Source: Thermodesulfovibrionales bacterium (GTDB lineage Bacteria; Nitrospirota; Thermodesulfovibrionia; Thermodesulfovibrionales; SM23-35). From it: DNA of 49,937 nt. Of this stretch, positions 18,842 to 29,000 are shown one piece after another; within the stretch, counting starts at the first letter, position 1, and each line of letters starts with the position of its first letter. The stretch covers positions 1 through 49,937 of the forward strand of contig JAVHLL010000002.1 in NCBI GenBank assembly GCA_031082155.1. The letters are read 5' to 3'. A model generated the notes under the pieces. The model saw only the letters and a list, made by a program, of their open reading frames with translations, had not been told where the DNA came from and made no database searches. The position numbers and the translations under genes were made by a program.

Positions 18842-19876
18842 ATGAAAAAAGAATTAACCTATAAAAAAGCAGGTGTCGACATAGCCGCAGGGGAAAGATT
18901 TGTTGCGCGGATTGCTCCTATGGCAAAGAGGACATTCCGCAAGGAAGTCCTGAGCGGTCTCGGATCGTTTGGAGCACTTTTCAGTCTTGACCTGAAAAAC
19001 TATAAGGATCCCGTCCTCGTGAGCGGCACCGACGGGGTCGGCACAAAACTGAGAATCGCCTTCATGATGAACAGGCACGATACGGTAGGGATAGACCTTG
19101 TTGCAATGTGTGTCAACGACATACTCACCTCAGGCGCAGAACCGTTATTTTTTCTCGACTATTTTGCAACTGGAAAACTCAGATCACGGGATGGAACTGC
19201 AGTTATCAGGGGAATAGTAAAAGGCTGCAGGGAATCAGGCTGCTCTCTCATTGGAGGAGAAACAGCAGAAATGCCGGGTTTCTATCGCGAAGATGAATAT
19301 GACCTTTCGGGATTTGCCGTAGGGATAGTGGACAAGGATAAACTCATAGACGGATCAAAAATAAAAGCAGGAGATGTTCTCATCGGTATCTCTTCAAACG
19401 GACTCCATAGCAATGGCTATTCTCTTGTCAGGAAAATATTTTTTGGGAAAAGGAAGACAGGGATAGATTCATACATCCCATTGCTAAAAACGACACTGGG
19501 GAAAGAATTATTGAAACCGACAAAGATCTATGTAAAGGCGTTTAAATCGCTCAGGAACAGAGTATTAGTAAAAGGAATGGCGCATATAACCGGAGGAGGT
19601 ATTCCGGGAAATCTTCCGAGGATATTTCCCACAGGGGTGTGTGCGCATATTCAGGATAGATCATGGCCTGTTCAGCCGATTTTCCGGATGATCCAGGAGG
19701 CTGGCTCCATTACAGACGCTGAAATGCGGAATATCTTCAACATGGGAATCGGATATATCATGGTCGTTTCGAACAGCGAGAGAGAAAAAACGCTCACAAT
19801 CCTGAAAAAAACAGGATACAAGGCATTTATTATTGGAAATACAGAGGAAGGAGGAAAGAGTGTCCGATATTCTTAA
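18842..19876 (+). CDS. purM: Phosphoribosylformylglycinamidine cyclo-ligase (AIR synthetase)
   Basis: A 344-residue PurM that converts FGAM to aminoimidazole ribotide using ATP, the fifth step of purine synthesis. Diagnostic segments are LTYKKAGVDIAAGE at the N-terminus, GTDGVGTKLRIA (about 60-72), MCVNDILTSGAEPLFFLDY (about 90-110), GGETAEMPG, ISSNGLHSNGYSLVR and HITGGGIPGNLPR. The ATG at 18842 is preferred to an upstream in-frame codon at 18779 because it gives the normal N-terminus. The end overlaps the M23 peptidase start by 17 bases. Confidence 0.97.
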   Translation: MKKELTYKKAGVDIAAGERFVARIAPMAKRTFRKEVLSGLGSFGALFSLDLKNYKDPVLVSGTDGVGTKLRIAFMMNRHDTVGIDLVAMCVNDILTSGAEPLFFLDYFATGKLRSRDGTAVIRGIVKGCRESGCSLIGGETAEMPGFYREDEYDLSGFAVGIVDKDKLIDGSKIKAGDVLIGISSNGLHSNGYSLVRKIFFGKRKTGIDSYIPLLKTTLGKELLKPTKIYVKAFKSLRNRVLVKGMAHITGGGIPGNLPRIFPTGVCAHIQDRSWPVQPIFRMIQEAGSITDAEMRNIFNMGIGYIMVVSNSEREKTLTILKKTGYKAFIIGNTEEGGKSVRYS

Positions 19877-20705
19877 AATAAAGAAGTTCATTAAAAAAGC
19901 ATTCACTCCTGTCACCATCATGTTTGTTCCCCACAGCAAAAACAAGCCTTTAAATTTCAAGATTCCTTTTGTCGGGATTGTGACAACATTACTCCTCAGT
20001 TGTATCGGTATTGGTTACATTTTATCTATTGCAATCGATACATTTGAATATTATCGCATGCAGAAAAACCTGAACTATTATACAGAACAGTTCCTGGAAT
20101 TAAAGAACACCATCTCTGCGTTAAAAAGGGCTGAGGCTCAATTCAGCAAGCTCTTTTCCCATGAATCCAAAGAAGCGGTCCTTATGAATATTGATACCTC
20201 TGATAGTGGCTCGATTGATATGGAAAACTTAAAGCAAGAGATCAAGATTTCGGTGGAAAGTATAGGAGAAATAAGAGATTATTTGCGGGTTCAACGGGAC
20301 GTTTATGCTGCAACCCCGAAGGGATTCCCGGTTGAGGGAACTATTTCATCTCATTTCGGAAGCCGGACTGATCCGATCCGCGGAGGAAGAGACTTTCATT
20401 CAGGTCTTGATATTTCGTCAAGCACTGATAGTGTGGTCAAGGCTACCGCTGATGGGGTCGTGAGCTTTTCCGGATGGAACGGGGGGAGCGGAAACCTTGT
20501 AGTTCTTGAGCATGGTCATGGTTTCTCAACGTTCTACGCTCACAACAAGTTGAATACAGTAAAGGTGGGGCAGAAAGTTAAAAGAGGAGAGGTGATTGCC
20601 CATATTGGCTCTACAGGCAGTTCGACTGGCCCCCATGTTCATTACGAAATCTGGAAAGAAGGAAAACCGGTAAATCCTGCGGACTACAAAGAAGGGAGAT
20701 CGTGA
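19860..20705 (+). CDS. Membrane-anchored M23 (LytM-type) peptidase
   Basis: A 281-residue protein with one N-terminal membrane helix (about 30-55) after a basic segment, a short periplasmic coiled region (about 60-140), and a LytM/M23 domain (about 155-275). Zinc ligands fit HSGLDI (His and Asp) and the HVHYEIW motif, with GHGFSTFYAHN in between, so the domain appears catalytically complete. Such enzymes cut peptidoglycan cross-bridges. The GTG start at 19860 is chosen because AGGAAGGAGG lies six bases upstream; the longer ATG form would begin deeper inside purM. The next gene is a bactofilin, a recurrent pairing linked to cell shape. Confidence 0.92.
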   Translation: MSDILKIKKFIKKAFTPVTIMFVPHSKNKPLNFKIPFVGIVTTLLLSCIGIGYILSIAIDTFEYYRMQKNLNYYTEQFLELKNTISALKRAEAQFSKLFSHESKEAVLMNIDTSDSGSIDMENLKQEIKISVESIGEIRDYLRVQRDVYAATPKGFPVEGTISSHFGSRTDPIRGGRDFHSGLDISSSTDSVVKATADGVVSFSGWNGGSGNLVVLEHGHGFSTFYAHNKLNTVKVGQKVKRGEVIAHIGSTGSSTGPHVHYEIWKEGKPVNPADYKEGRS

Positions 20706-21073
20706 TGTTTACAAAAAATACGGAAAAACTCGAATCTTTTATCGGAGCAAACTCTGCATTCAAGGGGAATATAGAAACAAAAGGCACTCTGCGAATAGAT
20801 GGGAAGCTTGAAGGAAATGTACAGGCTGACTGGGTGATTTTAGGGGAAAAGTCATCTGTAAAGGGCGACATCACCGCGCGGGGCATTATTGTCGGCGGAA
20901 GCGTTGAGGGCAATCTCAGGGCAAAGGAAATCATCGAGATAAAGTCAAAAGGACGCGTTACAGGGGATACTGTGACGACAAAATTAACTATGAGCGAGGG
21001 CGGTATATTTGACGGCAGGTCGACTATGGTCAAGGATGAATCCAAAGTCCTTGAGTTCCAGTCGAAGGTTTGA
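20705..21073 (+). CDS. Bactofilin (polymer-forming cytoskeletal protein)
   Basis: A 122-residue protein whose centre (about 12-110) is the right-handed beta-helix of bactofilins, seen as repeats of hydrophobic-Gly turns (IDGKLEGNVQ, KGDITARGIIVGGSVEGNL). Bactofilins form nucleotide-free filaments on the membrane and often position peptidoglycan-modifying enzymes. The ATG at 20705 overlaps the TGA of the M23 gene (TGATG), strong evidence that the pair works together in local wall remodelling. A GTG three bases earlier is an alternative start. Confidence 0.93.
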   Translation: MFTKNTEKLESFIGANSAFKGNIETKGTLRIDGKLEGNVQADWVILGEKSSVKGDITARGIIVGGSVEGNLRAKEIIEIKSKGRVTGDTVTTKLTMSEGGIFDGRSTMVKDESKVLEFQSKV

Positions 21074-21161
21074 TCTTAGTTCTCTCTTCCGCCTATTGTT
21101 TCTTTCCGAGATAGAGGAACTTAGGCATGATGATAGGTTTTTTTAATTTTCCAGGCGGTTC

Positions 21162-21533
21162 TTATTGCACCCCCAGTTTTTTCAGCGCATCCTTCAGGGT
21201 GTTGCTCGAAACCGGCTTCTCCAGATAGAGGTCCGCACCTAAACTGTATGTTTTTTCCATGACTTCGGGATTGCCATATGCGGTAATTAGAATAGTCGGC
21301 ATAGCGGGATTATGTCGTTTTACGAACCGTAAAATCTCAAGGCCCTCTTCCCCTCCGGTGTCCCCGAGCCTAAGGTCAGCGATCACTGCAGCATAAATTC
21401 TCTGGTTCAAAGCCGATTGTGCCGATTCCTTGCTATCCGCAGTATCTATTTCTATCCCCGGACTCTGAAGGAGTTTTTTAAAGGCCATGAGAATAGCTGT
21501 CTCGTCGTCAATCAGTAAGACATGTTTTGTCAT
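21162..21533 (-). CDS. Single-domain response regulator (CheY-like receiver)
   Basis: A 123-residue receiver with no output domain. Acidic pocket D9/D10, phospho-acceptor D53 (IADLRLGD), T84/A85 and K106 (LEKPVS) are all present. It could act as a phosphate relay or sink, or bind a partner protein. It lies about 265 bp downstream of the NtrC-type regulator on the same strand and could receive phosphate from the kinase at 23115-24242; no second kinase is nearby. Confidence 0.9.
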   Translation of the reverse strand: MTKHVLLIDDETAILMAFKKLLQSPGIEIDTADSKESAQSALNQRIYAAVIADLRLGDTGGEEGLEILRFVKRHNPAMPTILITAYGNPEVMEKTYSLGADLYLEKPVSSNTLKDALKKLGVQ

Positions 21534-21798
21534 GGAACGCTCCTTTTACGTGTGCACCTTAATCATTGCCATGAGTAAGGCCCTCTTTATAATTTAAGCA
21601 TAAATAAAGCAAAATAGATGCCAGACGCTATTCAGATTTAAGACCGTGGAAGTCCATAGTATTGTGTATTTATTTGTCGTGAGACGTTCTCAGTTTCGTG
21701 AATACATTCGCAATTTGTGTATTGACAGAATGAGCAGGTTTTTTACCGGGAAAGAGAGCGATATCTTGCCGGGGAATGAACGGTCAAAGGGAGTCGGG

Positions 21799-23118
21799 TT
21801 ATTTGTTCTGAATTTTTTTGAGCTTCCGGTAAAGGGTTGCCCGGGAGATACCGAGTGCTTTGGCAGCCTTTAGTGTATCGTTATTGAACCGCTGCAGGGT
21901 GGTCTTGATATGAGATTCTTCTAATTGTGTCAGGTCACTCGTATCTTTTGTGTGTTCAACAGACATCGCAGAAGAATCCAGGCCTATAAAATGATCCGGA
22001 CTCAACTGTTTTCCCTGGGAAAGGAGCAGTGCCCGCTCAAGGACGTTCCTGAGTTCACGGATATTCCCTGGCCATTGATATTGCTCAAGCAACTGCATGC
22101 ACTCTTTCGATATTTCAGTATCATAGGCTCCCAATGAAGCAAGGAGATTGCGGACGAATCCTGGAATATCTTCGGGCCTCTCGCGAAGGGGAGGGATCAG
22201 GATCGGAAAAACATTGATCCGGAAATAGAGGTCCTTGCGGAAGTTTCCGGCCCGTATCTCTTCGAGGAGGTCGCGGTTTGATGCGCAAATCAGCCTGAAT
22301 TCACTCCTCCTCATCTTTACCTCGCCGAGCCTGCGGTAATGTTTCTCTTCGATAACCTTAAGGAACTGGGCCTGGACGCCGGTATCCATGTCGCTGATTT
22401 CGTCCAGGAAAAGGGTTCCGCCGTCTGCTACCTCTATGAGTCCCTGTCTGTCCTGCACTGCGGTGGTGAAAGCGCCGCGCGCATGGCCGAACAGTTCACT
22501 GGCAAGCAAATCTCCTCTAAGATTCGAACAGTTCAGCTCAACGAAAGGTGCTGCACTGCATGCGCTGTGCTCATGGATCCATCGTGCGAGAACTCCCTTT
22601 CCCGCGCCGGTTTCTCCCAGGAGAATGACAGGGGAAGTGTTGTGTGCTGCAAGATCAATAAGTTCCCGGACTTTCCTTATTCCCGGGCTTGTACCGAAGT
22701 GCAGGGTATCTTTTTTCGCAAGTCTCTGGTTGGTGAAAAATTTTCTTCTCAGGGTTCCGAGTTCGAGGCTCTTCTTGAGATAGAGATCCAGGTCCGCCAT
22801 ATTGACGGGTTTTGTCAGGAAATTATCAGCTCCACGGCGCATGGCTTCGACTGCGGTAGGGACATCACCGAACCCGGTAATGACCACAATTGAGAGTTCA
22901 GGATAATTTTCCCTCAGTTCGCTGATCCAGTCGATGCTGTTCCCTTCGGGAAGGTTGAGGTCAAGCAGGACTGCATCGAAACGCTGTGAAAGAAGCGTCT
23001 TCTGTGCAGCAGCGAGGGAGGACGCTTCCTGAACACTGTAGCCTGATTTCGTCAGATACCGGGAAAACCCAAAACGGATTGAGTCTTCATCGTCGATAAG
23101 CAGTATATTCGCTTTCAT
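21799..23118 (-). CDS. NtrC-family response regulator with GAFTTA loop
   Basis: A 439-residue regulator of three parts. The receiver (1-120) has D9-D10-E11, phospho-acceptor D53 and K103. The AAA+ domain (about 140-380) has Walker A GETGAGKG (168-175), Walker B GGTLFLDEIS and the R-finger region. The C-terminal Fis-type helix-turn-helix ends with AAKALGISRATLYRKLK. The loop that contacts sigma54 reads GAFTTA (215-220) instead of GAFTGA, confirmed by codons ACC ACC. The start overlaps the end of the kinase gene by four bases, so kinase and regulator form a pair. The position after fdhE suggests, but does not prove, a role in formate or anaerobic metabolism. Confidence 0.92.
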   Translation of the reverse strand: MKANILLIDDEDSIRFGFSRYLTKSGYSVQEASSLAAAQKTLLSQRFDAVLLDLNLPEGNSIDWISELRENYPELSIVVITGFGDVPTAVEAMRRGADNFLTKPVNMADLDLYLKKSLELGTLRRKFFTNQRLAKKDTLHFGTSPGIRKVRELIDLAAHNTSPVILLGETGAGKGVLARWIHEHSACSAAPFVELNCSNLRGDLLASELFGHARGAFTTAVQDRQGLIEVADGGTLFLDEISDMDTGVQAQFLKVIEEKHYRRLGEVKMRRSEFRLICASNRDLLEEIRAGNFRKDLYFRINVFPILIPPLRERPEDIPGFVRNLLASLGAYDTEISKECMQLLEQYQWPGNIRELRNVLERALLLSQGKQLSPDHFIGLDSSAMSVEHTKDTSDLTQLEESHIKTTLQRFNNDTLKAAKALGISRATLYRKLKKIQNK

Positions 23119-24242
23119 ATAGTTGTCTCCTCGATGATTGGCAAACTGACTTCTATCGTGCAGCCGGGCATCGGATCGTTGTTCCGGATTCTCACGTGTC
23201 CGCCATGGGCTTCAACGATATGTTTCACAATGCTCAGACCGAGACCTGTGCCTTTTTTGCGCACCGTATAAAACGGTTCAAAAACCCTAGAAAGATTTTC
23301 GGACGTTATTCCTGTACCCTCATCTGCCACAGAGATCAGGGTAGTGCTGCCATATTGCAGGACCTTCATCCTTATCTCACTCCCTTCAGGGCTGTGCTGT
23401 GATGCATTTTCCAGCAGATTGAGAAAGACCTGCTGTAGTTTTTGGTTGTCGGCAATGACATACAGGGGATTCTGTGCACTGAGGACATCAATGTGAACTT
23501 TATGAGAAAGTGAGGGGGGTAATTGATTCCAGAGATCAATTGCGGAATTCAGGATGTCAAACAAAGACTCTTTCTTTAGTCGCGATTGGATGAGGGGTTT
23601 CCCCAGTTCGAGCAGATCTTCCATGAGTCGTGAAAGCCTGTCGACCTGTATGTGGATATGCGTGAGATAGGATTGAAAATCCGGCTTGTCTCCAAGATCA
23701 AGGAATAATGCTTCGGTTATTGCGAGAATGGCATTGAGCGGATTTCTTACTTCATGAGCAACACCGGCGGTCAGCTGACCATAAACTTTCATCTTCTCCC
23801 TCTGATAGAGCGATTCCTGATGTTTCATGAACTCTTCTTCTGCTTTTTTCCGGTAGGTAATGTCCTCACAGGCAACGACGATACCGGCCGGAATTCCTTC
23901 TGAGTCTTTTACCGCAATAGATATCATCTGTACAGGGAATAACTCACCGTTTTTCCTGATATGGATACTCTCTCTCTTCCAGATGCCTTTCAGGTGTATT
24001 TCTTCAAAAGACAGGGAGTTCCAGTGTTCTTCGGGTGCAAAAATCCTGAAGTCTTTTCCGATCAGTTCTTCTACAGTATATCCATGATTTATTGCTTCTG
24101 CGAGGTTCACATAGAGGATTTTTCCGTGTTCAGTGCTTACGGTTATTCCTATGGGAAGGGCTTCAATCGCTTCTTTCAACAGGCGGAGAATGCTGTTTTT
24201 TTGATCTCCCTGTTCAACACCCATGCTTGTCGTGTCAGACAT
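23115..24242 (-). CDS. PAS-domain sensor histidine kinase
   Basis: A 375-residue cytoplasmic kinase without membrane segments. A PAS domain with its PAC tail spans about 22-135 (IGITVSTEHGKILYVN ... VACEDITYRK). The dimerisation helix carries H163 in VAHEVRNPLNAI. The ATP-binding domain follows with the N box (FLNLLENASQHS) and G box (KGTGLGLSIVKHIVEAHGG). It phosphorylates the NtrC-type regulator whose gene overlaps its end. The ligand of the PAS domain is not deducible; haem or flavin residues are not evident. The upstream region 24243-24398 is very AT-rich and probably holds the promoter. Confidence 0.92.
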   Translation of the reverse strand: MSDTTSMGVEQGDQKNSILRLLKEAIEALPIGITVSTEHGKILYVNLAEAINHGYTVEELIGKDFRIFAPEEHWNSLSFEEIHLKGIWKRESIHIRKNGELFPVQMISIAVKDSEGIPAGIVVACEDITYRKKAEEEFMKHQESLYQREKMKVYGQLTAGVAHEVRNPLNAILAITEALFLDLGDKPDFQSYLTHIHIQVDRLSRLMEDLLELGKPLIQSRLKKESLFDILNSAIDLWNQLPPSLSHKVHIDVLSAQNPLYVIADNQKLQQVFLNLLENASQHSPEGSEIRMKVLQYGSTTLISVADEGTGITSENLSRVFEPFYTVRKKGTGLGLSIVKHIVEAHGGHVRIRNNDPMPGCTIEVSLPIIEETTI

Positions 24243-24398
24243 ACATTATGATATTACAATTATAATTATTATATCATATAAATATTAATCAAATAATTCC
24301 TCACAGCTCTGCCGCAGGGTAGTTCATTTTATGAGAAAAACCTCCTGAAAATCGCAGGATTTATCAGATAGTAAGGATAAAAATACCGCGGGAATAAA

Positions 24399-25244
24399 TT
24401 ATTTTATCCCCCATGGTGAGAATGCCGGTCTGGAAAACCCCTTTTCCGAAGCAAGAATATCGAGATGGATTGTGGCGATATCCTCAAGATGCAGGTCTGG
24501 TTCATAGGAGAGTTTTCTTGTATCAATAGTCTTGATATACTTTTTGCATTTTTCGCACAGTTCGACCCTGCAAATTTCATCGCCATCGGTATATAAATAG
24601 TGCAGTGTCTGATGGTCGCTATTTTCACAGAAGGGACATTTCAACCGCTCGGATTGCCATTCGAAACTGCAGAAAGTACAGAGGAAAAAACGCTGGCCTT
24701 TTCCTCTCAGTGCAGAAATCCGGGGTAAGGAACCGCACACAGGACAATATCCCCTAAGCCAGTTTTTTGTATCCATTGAGTCCCGGATTTGATCGACAAA
24801 AACAGAGAGAGAAGGGAGAATGCTCATATGCATAAGGAACATGAGAACAGGCTGATCGAGCCCGTGTTTAATGGCTAGTGTCTCGATATATACTGCGTCA
24901 GAGTTTTGTCTGATCAGGTCACCGATATCGAAAGCCTCTTTTTTTATTGCCTGTTCGATACCTGTTATATCCTTTTGCAGCTTTTCATTTACCTCCTTAC
25001 TGATTTCACAGAGTGTCCTGAATAGGGTCTCAGAGGAAGAAACATCAATGGGTATAGCCATCCTGTTTAAAAGCGGGAAGCCTTCTCTGAATTCTTTTTC
25101 TCTTCCGGATTGTTGAAGTTGAAAAGGGGGGAGGATGAGTCCTTTTTTTGACCGTTCCTGTTCTGTATATATTTTTTCGTAAAATTCTATAAGTTGAGTA
25201 TATGCAGGTTTTCTTTCTATAAGAGTTCCGGCCTGGTTTCGCAT
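24399..25244 (-). CDS. fdhE: Formate dehydrogenase accessory protein FdhE
   Basis: A 281-residue cytoplasmic maturation factor that binds Tat-exported formate dehydrogenases before export. The rubredoxin-like iron sites are clear: YCPVCGSLP, CTFCSFEW, CPFCEN and CEKCKKY (four CxxC pairs, about residues 163-248). The ATG at 25242-25244 has AAAGG upstream; an in-frame TTG 18 bases earlier is the alternative start. It is third in the fdnG-fdhB-fdhE order, with a 14-bp hairpin between it and fdhB. Confidence 0.9.
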   Translation of the reverse strand: MRNQAGTLIERKPAYTQLIEFYEKIYTEQERSKKGLILPPFQLQQSGREKEFREGFPLLNRMAIPIDVSSSETLFRTLCEISKEVNEKLQKDITGIEQAIKKEAFDIGDLIRQNSDAVYIETLAIKHGLDQPVLMFLMHMSILPSLSVFVDQIRDSMDTKNWLRGYCPVCGSLPRISALRGKGQRFFLCTFCSFEWQSERLKCPFCENSDHQTLHYLYTDGDEICRVELCEKCKKYIKTIDTRKLSYEPDLHLEDIATIHLDILASEKGFSRPAFSPWGIK

Positions 25245-25275
25245 TTCATGCCTTTCTGTCAATTTTGTACAAGAG

Positions 25276-25311
25276 AACGGCCTGTTTCAAATAATTCTGA
25301 AACAGGCCGTT
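25276..25311. terminator. Strong hairpin between fdhB and fdhE
   Basis: AACGGCCTGTTTCA (25276-25289) pairs perfectly with 25298-25311 across an 8-base loop. On the minus strand, where the operon is read, no clean T-run follows, so it looks like a processing or partial-attenuation structure; on the plus strand T-rich sequence follows, so it could terminate antisense transcription. Confidence 0.6.
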
Positions 25312-25335
25312 TCCCTTTTTCAGATAAGCTGGTCT

Positions 25336-26067
25336 TTACCCTGCAAGCGGAATAATATCCGCCACATGCCTGAAGATTTTCTTAATTGCAGCAATCCTCG
25401 TCATTTCCTGCTCTGTTTGCAAAGCGTATTTGTGGTATTTCTGCGGATCGTCGATCACGAGGTAGACTGCCTGATGAAAATCCGCATTCAGCAACTGTGC
25501 TTTCGGATACTCCTTTTTCAGTAGTTCAAGCCTTTTATTGGCTATTTCAAGCATTGCATCCCTGTCACCGAAGCTCATGGCTCCCGTTGGGCAGGTTTTG
25601 ACACAGGCCGGCAGCATTCCTTCTCTGACCCGGTCGATACACATTGTGCATTTCGCCATACCCTGGGTTTTTTCATCCCATCGCGGTATATCCCAGGGAC
25701 AGGATTCTCTGATTGCCTTTGCATCTGCAGGCTTCACCTTGATCGTCGGAGTGTAAATAACCGCACCGGTTTTTTCGTCTTTTATAATATGCTTGTACTT
25801 CAGAGACTCGGCAGTGATCATGCACGGCGGTGTCATGCAGTGCCTGCACTGGTCAGGGAAGAAATACCATTTCGGCTTCCCATCCACTTCCAGTTCGCTG
25901 AATCTCACCAGTTTAAAAGTGAAAAAACTAAGGTCTTCCGGGTTTTGGTGACTTCCCCGCTGCACTGTTTTTGTGGCCGGGTTCATGTTCCATTGTTTGC
26001 ACGCTATCTGACAACCCCTGCAAGCAGTGCATTTTGATGTATCAATAAAAAATGTTTTCAGAGCCAT
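25336..26067 (-). CDS. fdhB: Formate dehydrogenase iron-sulfur subunit
   Basis: A 243-residue electron-transfer subunit with four [4Fe-4S] cluster motifs: CTACRGCQIACK at the N-terminus, CRHCMTPPC in the middle, CTMCIDRV and CVKTCPTGAM further on, with CPWDIPRW completing the set. It takes electrons from the catalytic subunit. Unlike FdnH of E. coli it lacks the C-terminal membrane helix, and no cytochrome b subunit gene follows, as in soluble periplasmic FdhAB of Desulfovibrio. It lies 15 bp after fdnG and lacks its own Tat signal, consistent with hitch-hiker export. Confidence 0.92.
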   Translation of the reverse strand: MALKTFFIDTSKCTACRGCQIACKQWNMNPATKTVQRGSHQNPEDLSFFTFKLVRFSELEVDGKPKWYFFPDQCRHCMTPPCMITAESLKYKHIIKDEKTGAVIYTPTIKVKPADAKAIRESCPWDIPRWDEKTQGMAKCTMCIDRVREGMLPACVKTCPTGAMSFGDRDAMLEIANKRLELLKKEYPKAQLLNADFHQAVYLVIDDPQKYHKYALQTEQEMTRIAAIKKIFRHVADIIPLAG

Positions 26068-26082
26068 TTATGATCACCTCCC

Positions 26083-29000
26083 TTATGCTTTTCCGGCTTT
26101 TTTAGCCGCTATTTTTGTAACGTTTGCCATAAACGCCTTGGACTCGGGTATCATGGTGTTCGGATCTCCGACCGTAGGCGTCAGCAGGTTGGCACTGTCA
26201 CCGCCGTCCTTGGGGTGGAGCCATCCAAAATGATAGGGAAGCCCTATCAGATGAACTGTTTGACCTGCTATGACAAAAGGTTTCAGCCGGAGCGTAACGA
26301 TTGCTACTGCTTCCAGTTTTCCACGGGAAGTCTCAACCAGAACTTTATCTCCGTTTTCAATCCCCCTTAATTTCGCAAGCTCCTGACTAATCTCACAGAA
26401 TACCTGTGGCTCGGCTTCAACCAGCCACGGAAGCCAGCGTGTGAGAACGCCTGTCTGCCAGTGCTCGGTCACTCTGTACGTAGTGCAAACAAAGGGATAC
26501 TTGGGATCACAGGTTGCAAAAGTATCAGCCCCGCCTTCAAAGATTTTAATAGCCGGATTTATTCGCTGGTTGGACATAATGTTCTTCTCAATAGGGCATT
26601 CGAGCGGCTCATAATGTTCGGGGAAAGGACCGTCTTTAAGCCCGGGTCCAAAGAGGGAAGCAACTCCATCAGGCTTCATAATAAACGGATAGACCCCTTC
26701 TGTTCCCATAGGAGGTGCCGGACCGTCAGGGATATCGCCGACCCACTTCTTGTTCTCGGCGTCCCATTTGAGCAACGCTCTGTTGGGATTTCTCGGTTTT
26801 CCCTCAAGGTCGACTGATGCGCGGTTGTAGATAATCCTCCGGTTCACAGGCCATGTCCATGACCATTGGGGGTACAGACCGAGTCCTGTGGGGTCGTCCT
26901 TTTTCCTCCGGGCAGCCATATTGCCGGCCTCTGTGTAGCTTGCAGAATAAATCCAGTTACCGCTTGAAGTCCTCCCGTCATCGAGAAGGAATACAAAACT
27001 CGGCACCAGGGTTCCCTTTTTATATGCTTTTTTGTCTACAGGATGTTCAGCAATATCCTCAAGGAAATACCCGTTAATCTCTTTCGCAACCTTATGGATA
27101 TCAAATTTACCGTCTGTTTCATAGTCCCATTTTAGATTCAGGATAGGATCAGGCAATGCTCCTTTTTCCTTTTTATAGAGCGCCTGAACTTTCTTGAAAA
27201 GATCGTATATGATCTCTCCATCGGGCAATGCATCTCCCGGAGGGTTGGTACATTTCCAGCGCCACTGCATCCAGCGGCCACTGTTGCTGATGCTGCCTTC
27301 TTTTTCAAGGAAGGCTGCACATGGCAGCTGGAAAACCTCGGTCTTGATCGTCTTGGGATCCATTCCCGGTCCCTTCCAGAAAGAGCCAGTCTCATTGTCG
27401 AATACATTGACGTTCACCATCCAGTCGAGTTTTGCCATGGCCTGGCGGACTTTTCCGGCATTGGCACTCGAGCAGGCAGGATTCATTCCCCAGGCAAAGA
27501 ACCCGGTAAACTTACCTTTGTACATTTCATCAAAAAGGTTCAGCCAGGAAGCATCCTGTGTTGGTTCAAGCTTTGGAAGCCATGCGTATCCAAAATCATT
27601 TTCTTTTGTAGCCTTTTCACCATAATATGATTTGAAGAGACTCGCCACATATTTTGGTCTGTTTTTCCACCAGTTCACGCTTCTCGGATCTTTTGAAGCA
27701 GGTGTAGTCTTATTGTAATCTGCAAGAGTAGCCCATTGTGCACGGGGAGTCGGCAAGTACCCGGGGATAATATGATAGAGGAGCGCCTGATCAGTTGAAC
27801 CCTGGACATTTGATTCACCGCGAAGTGCGTTCACTCCGCCACCGGCGATACCCATGTTACCCAATAATGATTGAATTATCGACATAGCGCGGATATTCTG
27901 GACGCCGACCGTGTGCTGGGTCCATCCCATCGCATAGAGCTCAGTGCCGGCCTTGTCAGGTTTTCCGGTTGAGCCATAGACTTTATACACCTTTTCTAGG
28001 TCTTCCTGAGGTGTTCCGGTTATCGCCGTGACTTTTTCGAGAGTATATCGTGAATAATGTTTCTTGAGAAGCTGGAAGACGCAACGCTCGTCCTGCAACG
28101 TCATGTCTCTTTTCGGGATTCCGTTATCATCTTTGACAAGCGCCCAGGTGGAAGCGTCATATGACCTCTTGGTAGGGTCATACCCTGAAAAAAGCCCGTC
28201 GTCGAAACCGTATTTAGGGTTCACGATAAACGAAGCATTTGTATAGTTTTTCACATAGAATTCATCATACAGATTGTTGTCGATGATATACTTGATCATC
28301 CCGCCGAGAAAGGCGATATCGGTTCCTGAACGGAGCCTTACAAAAATATCTGCCTTTGTAGAGGTACGGGTGAAACGGGGATCTACGTGGATAAATATAG
28401 ACCCCTTCTCTTTGGCAGCCTGAATCCATTTGAAAGAGACAGGGTGGTTTTCTGCCACGTTACTGCCCATATTGAGAATGACATCTGCATTTCTGAAATC
28501 AATGTAATGGTTTGTCATTGCGCCGCGACCGAACGACTCTGCCAGAGCCGCTACAGTGGCGCTGTGTCATATACGGGCCTGGTGCTCTATCCAGACGAGA
28601 CCGAGTGATCGGAGCATCTTTGAATAAAGCCAGCATTCCTCATTATCCATTGCAGCACTGCCGACAGAAGCAATTGCTTCCGTCCTGTTCACTATCTTGC
28701 CGTCTTTATTCTTTTCGACAAAACTTTTGTCCCTGTTTTTCTTGATATTCGCTGCGATCTTGCCGAGCGCCCATTCCCAGCTCACTTCCTTCCATTGCGT
28801 GCTGTTCGGGGCACGGTAGCGGACTTTTTTCAAACGGTTGTCATTTACCGCTATCTGGTAAGATGACCCCCCTTTAGGACAAAGTGCGCCCTCACTGATA
28901 GGATGATCGGGATCACCCTCTGCATTGATAACTTTTCCTTTTTTGTCGGTTGCTACCAGAATGCCGCAGCCAACGGAACAATAACAACAGATTGTCGGTG

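Noticed and set aside
28567..28569. Formate dehydrogenase as two genes or a pseudogene
   Set aside because: The TGA sits at the conserved selenocysteine position, the frame continues without loss, and both halves align to one enzyme.
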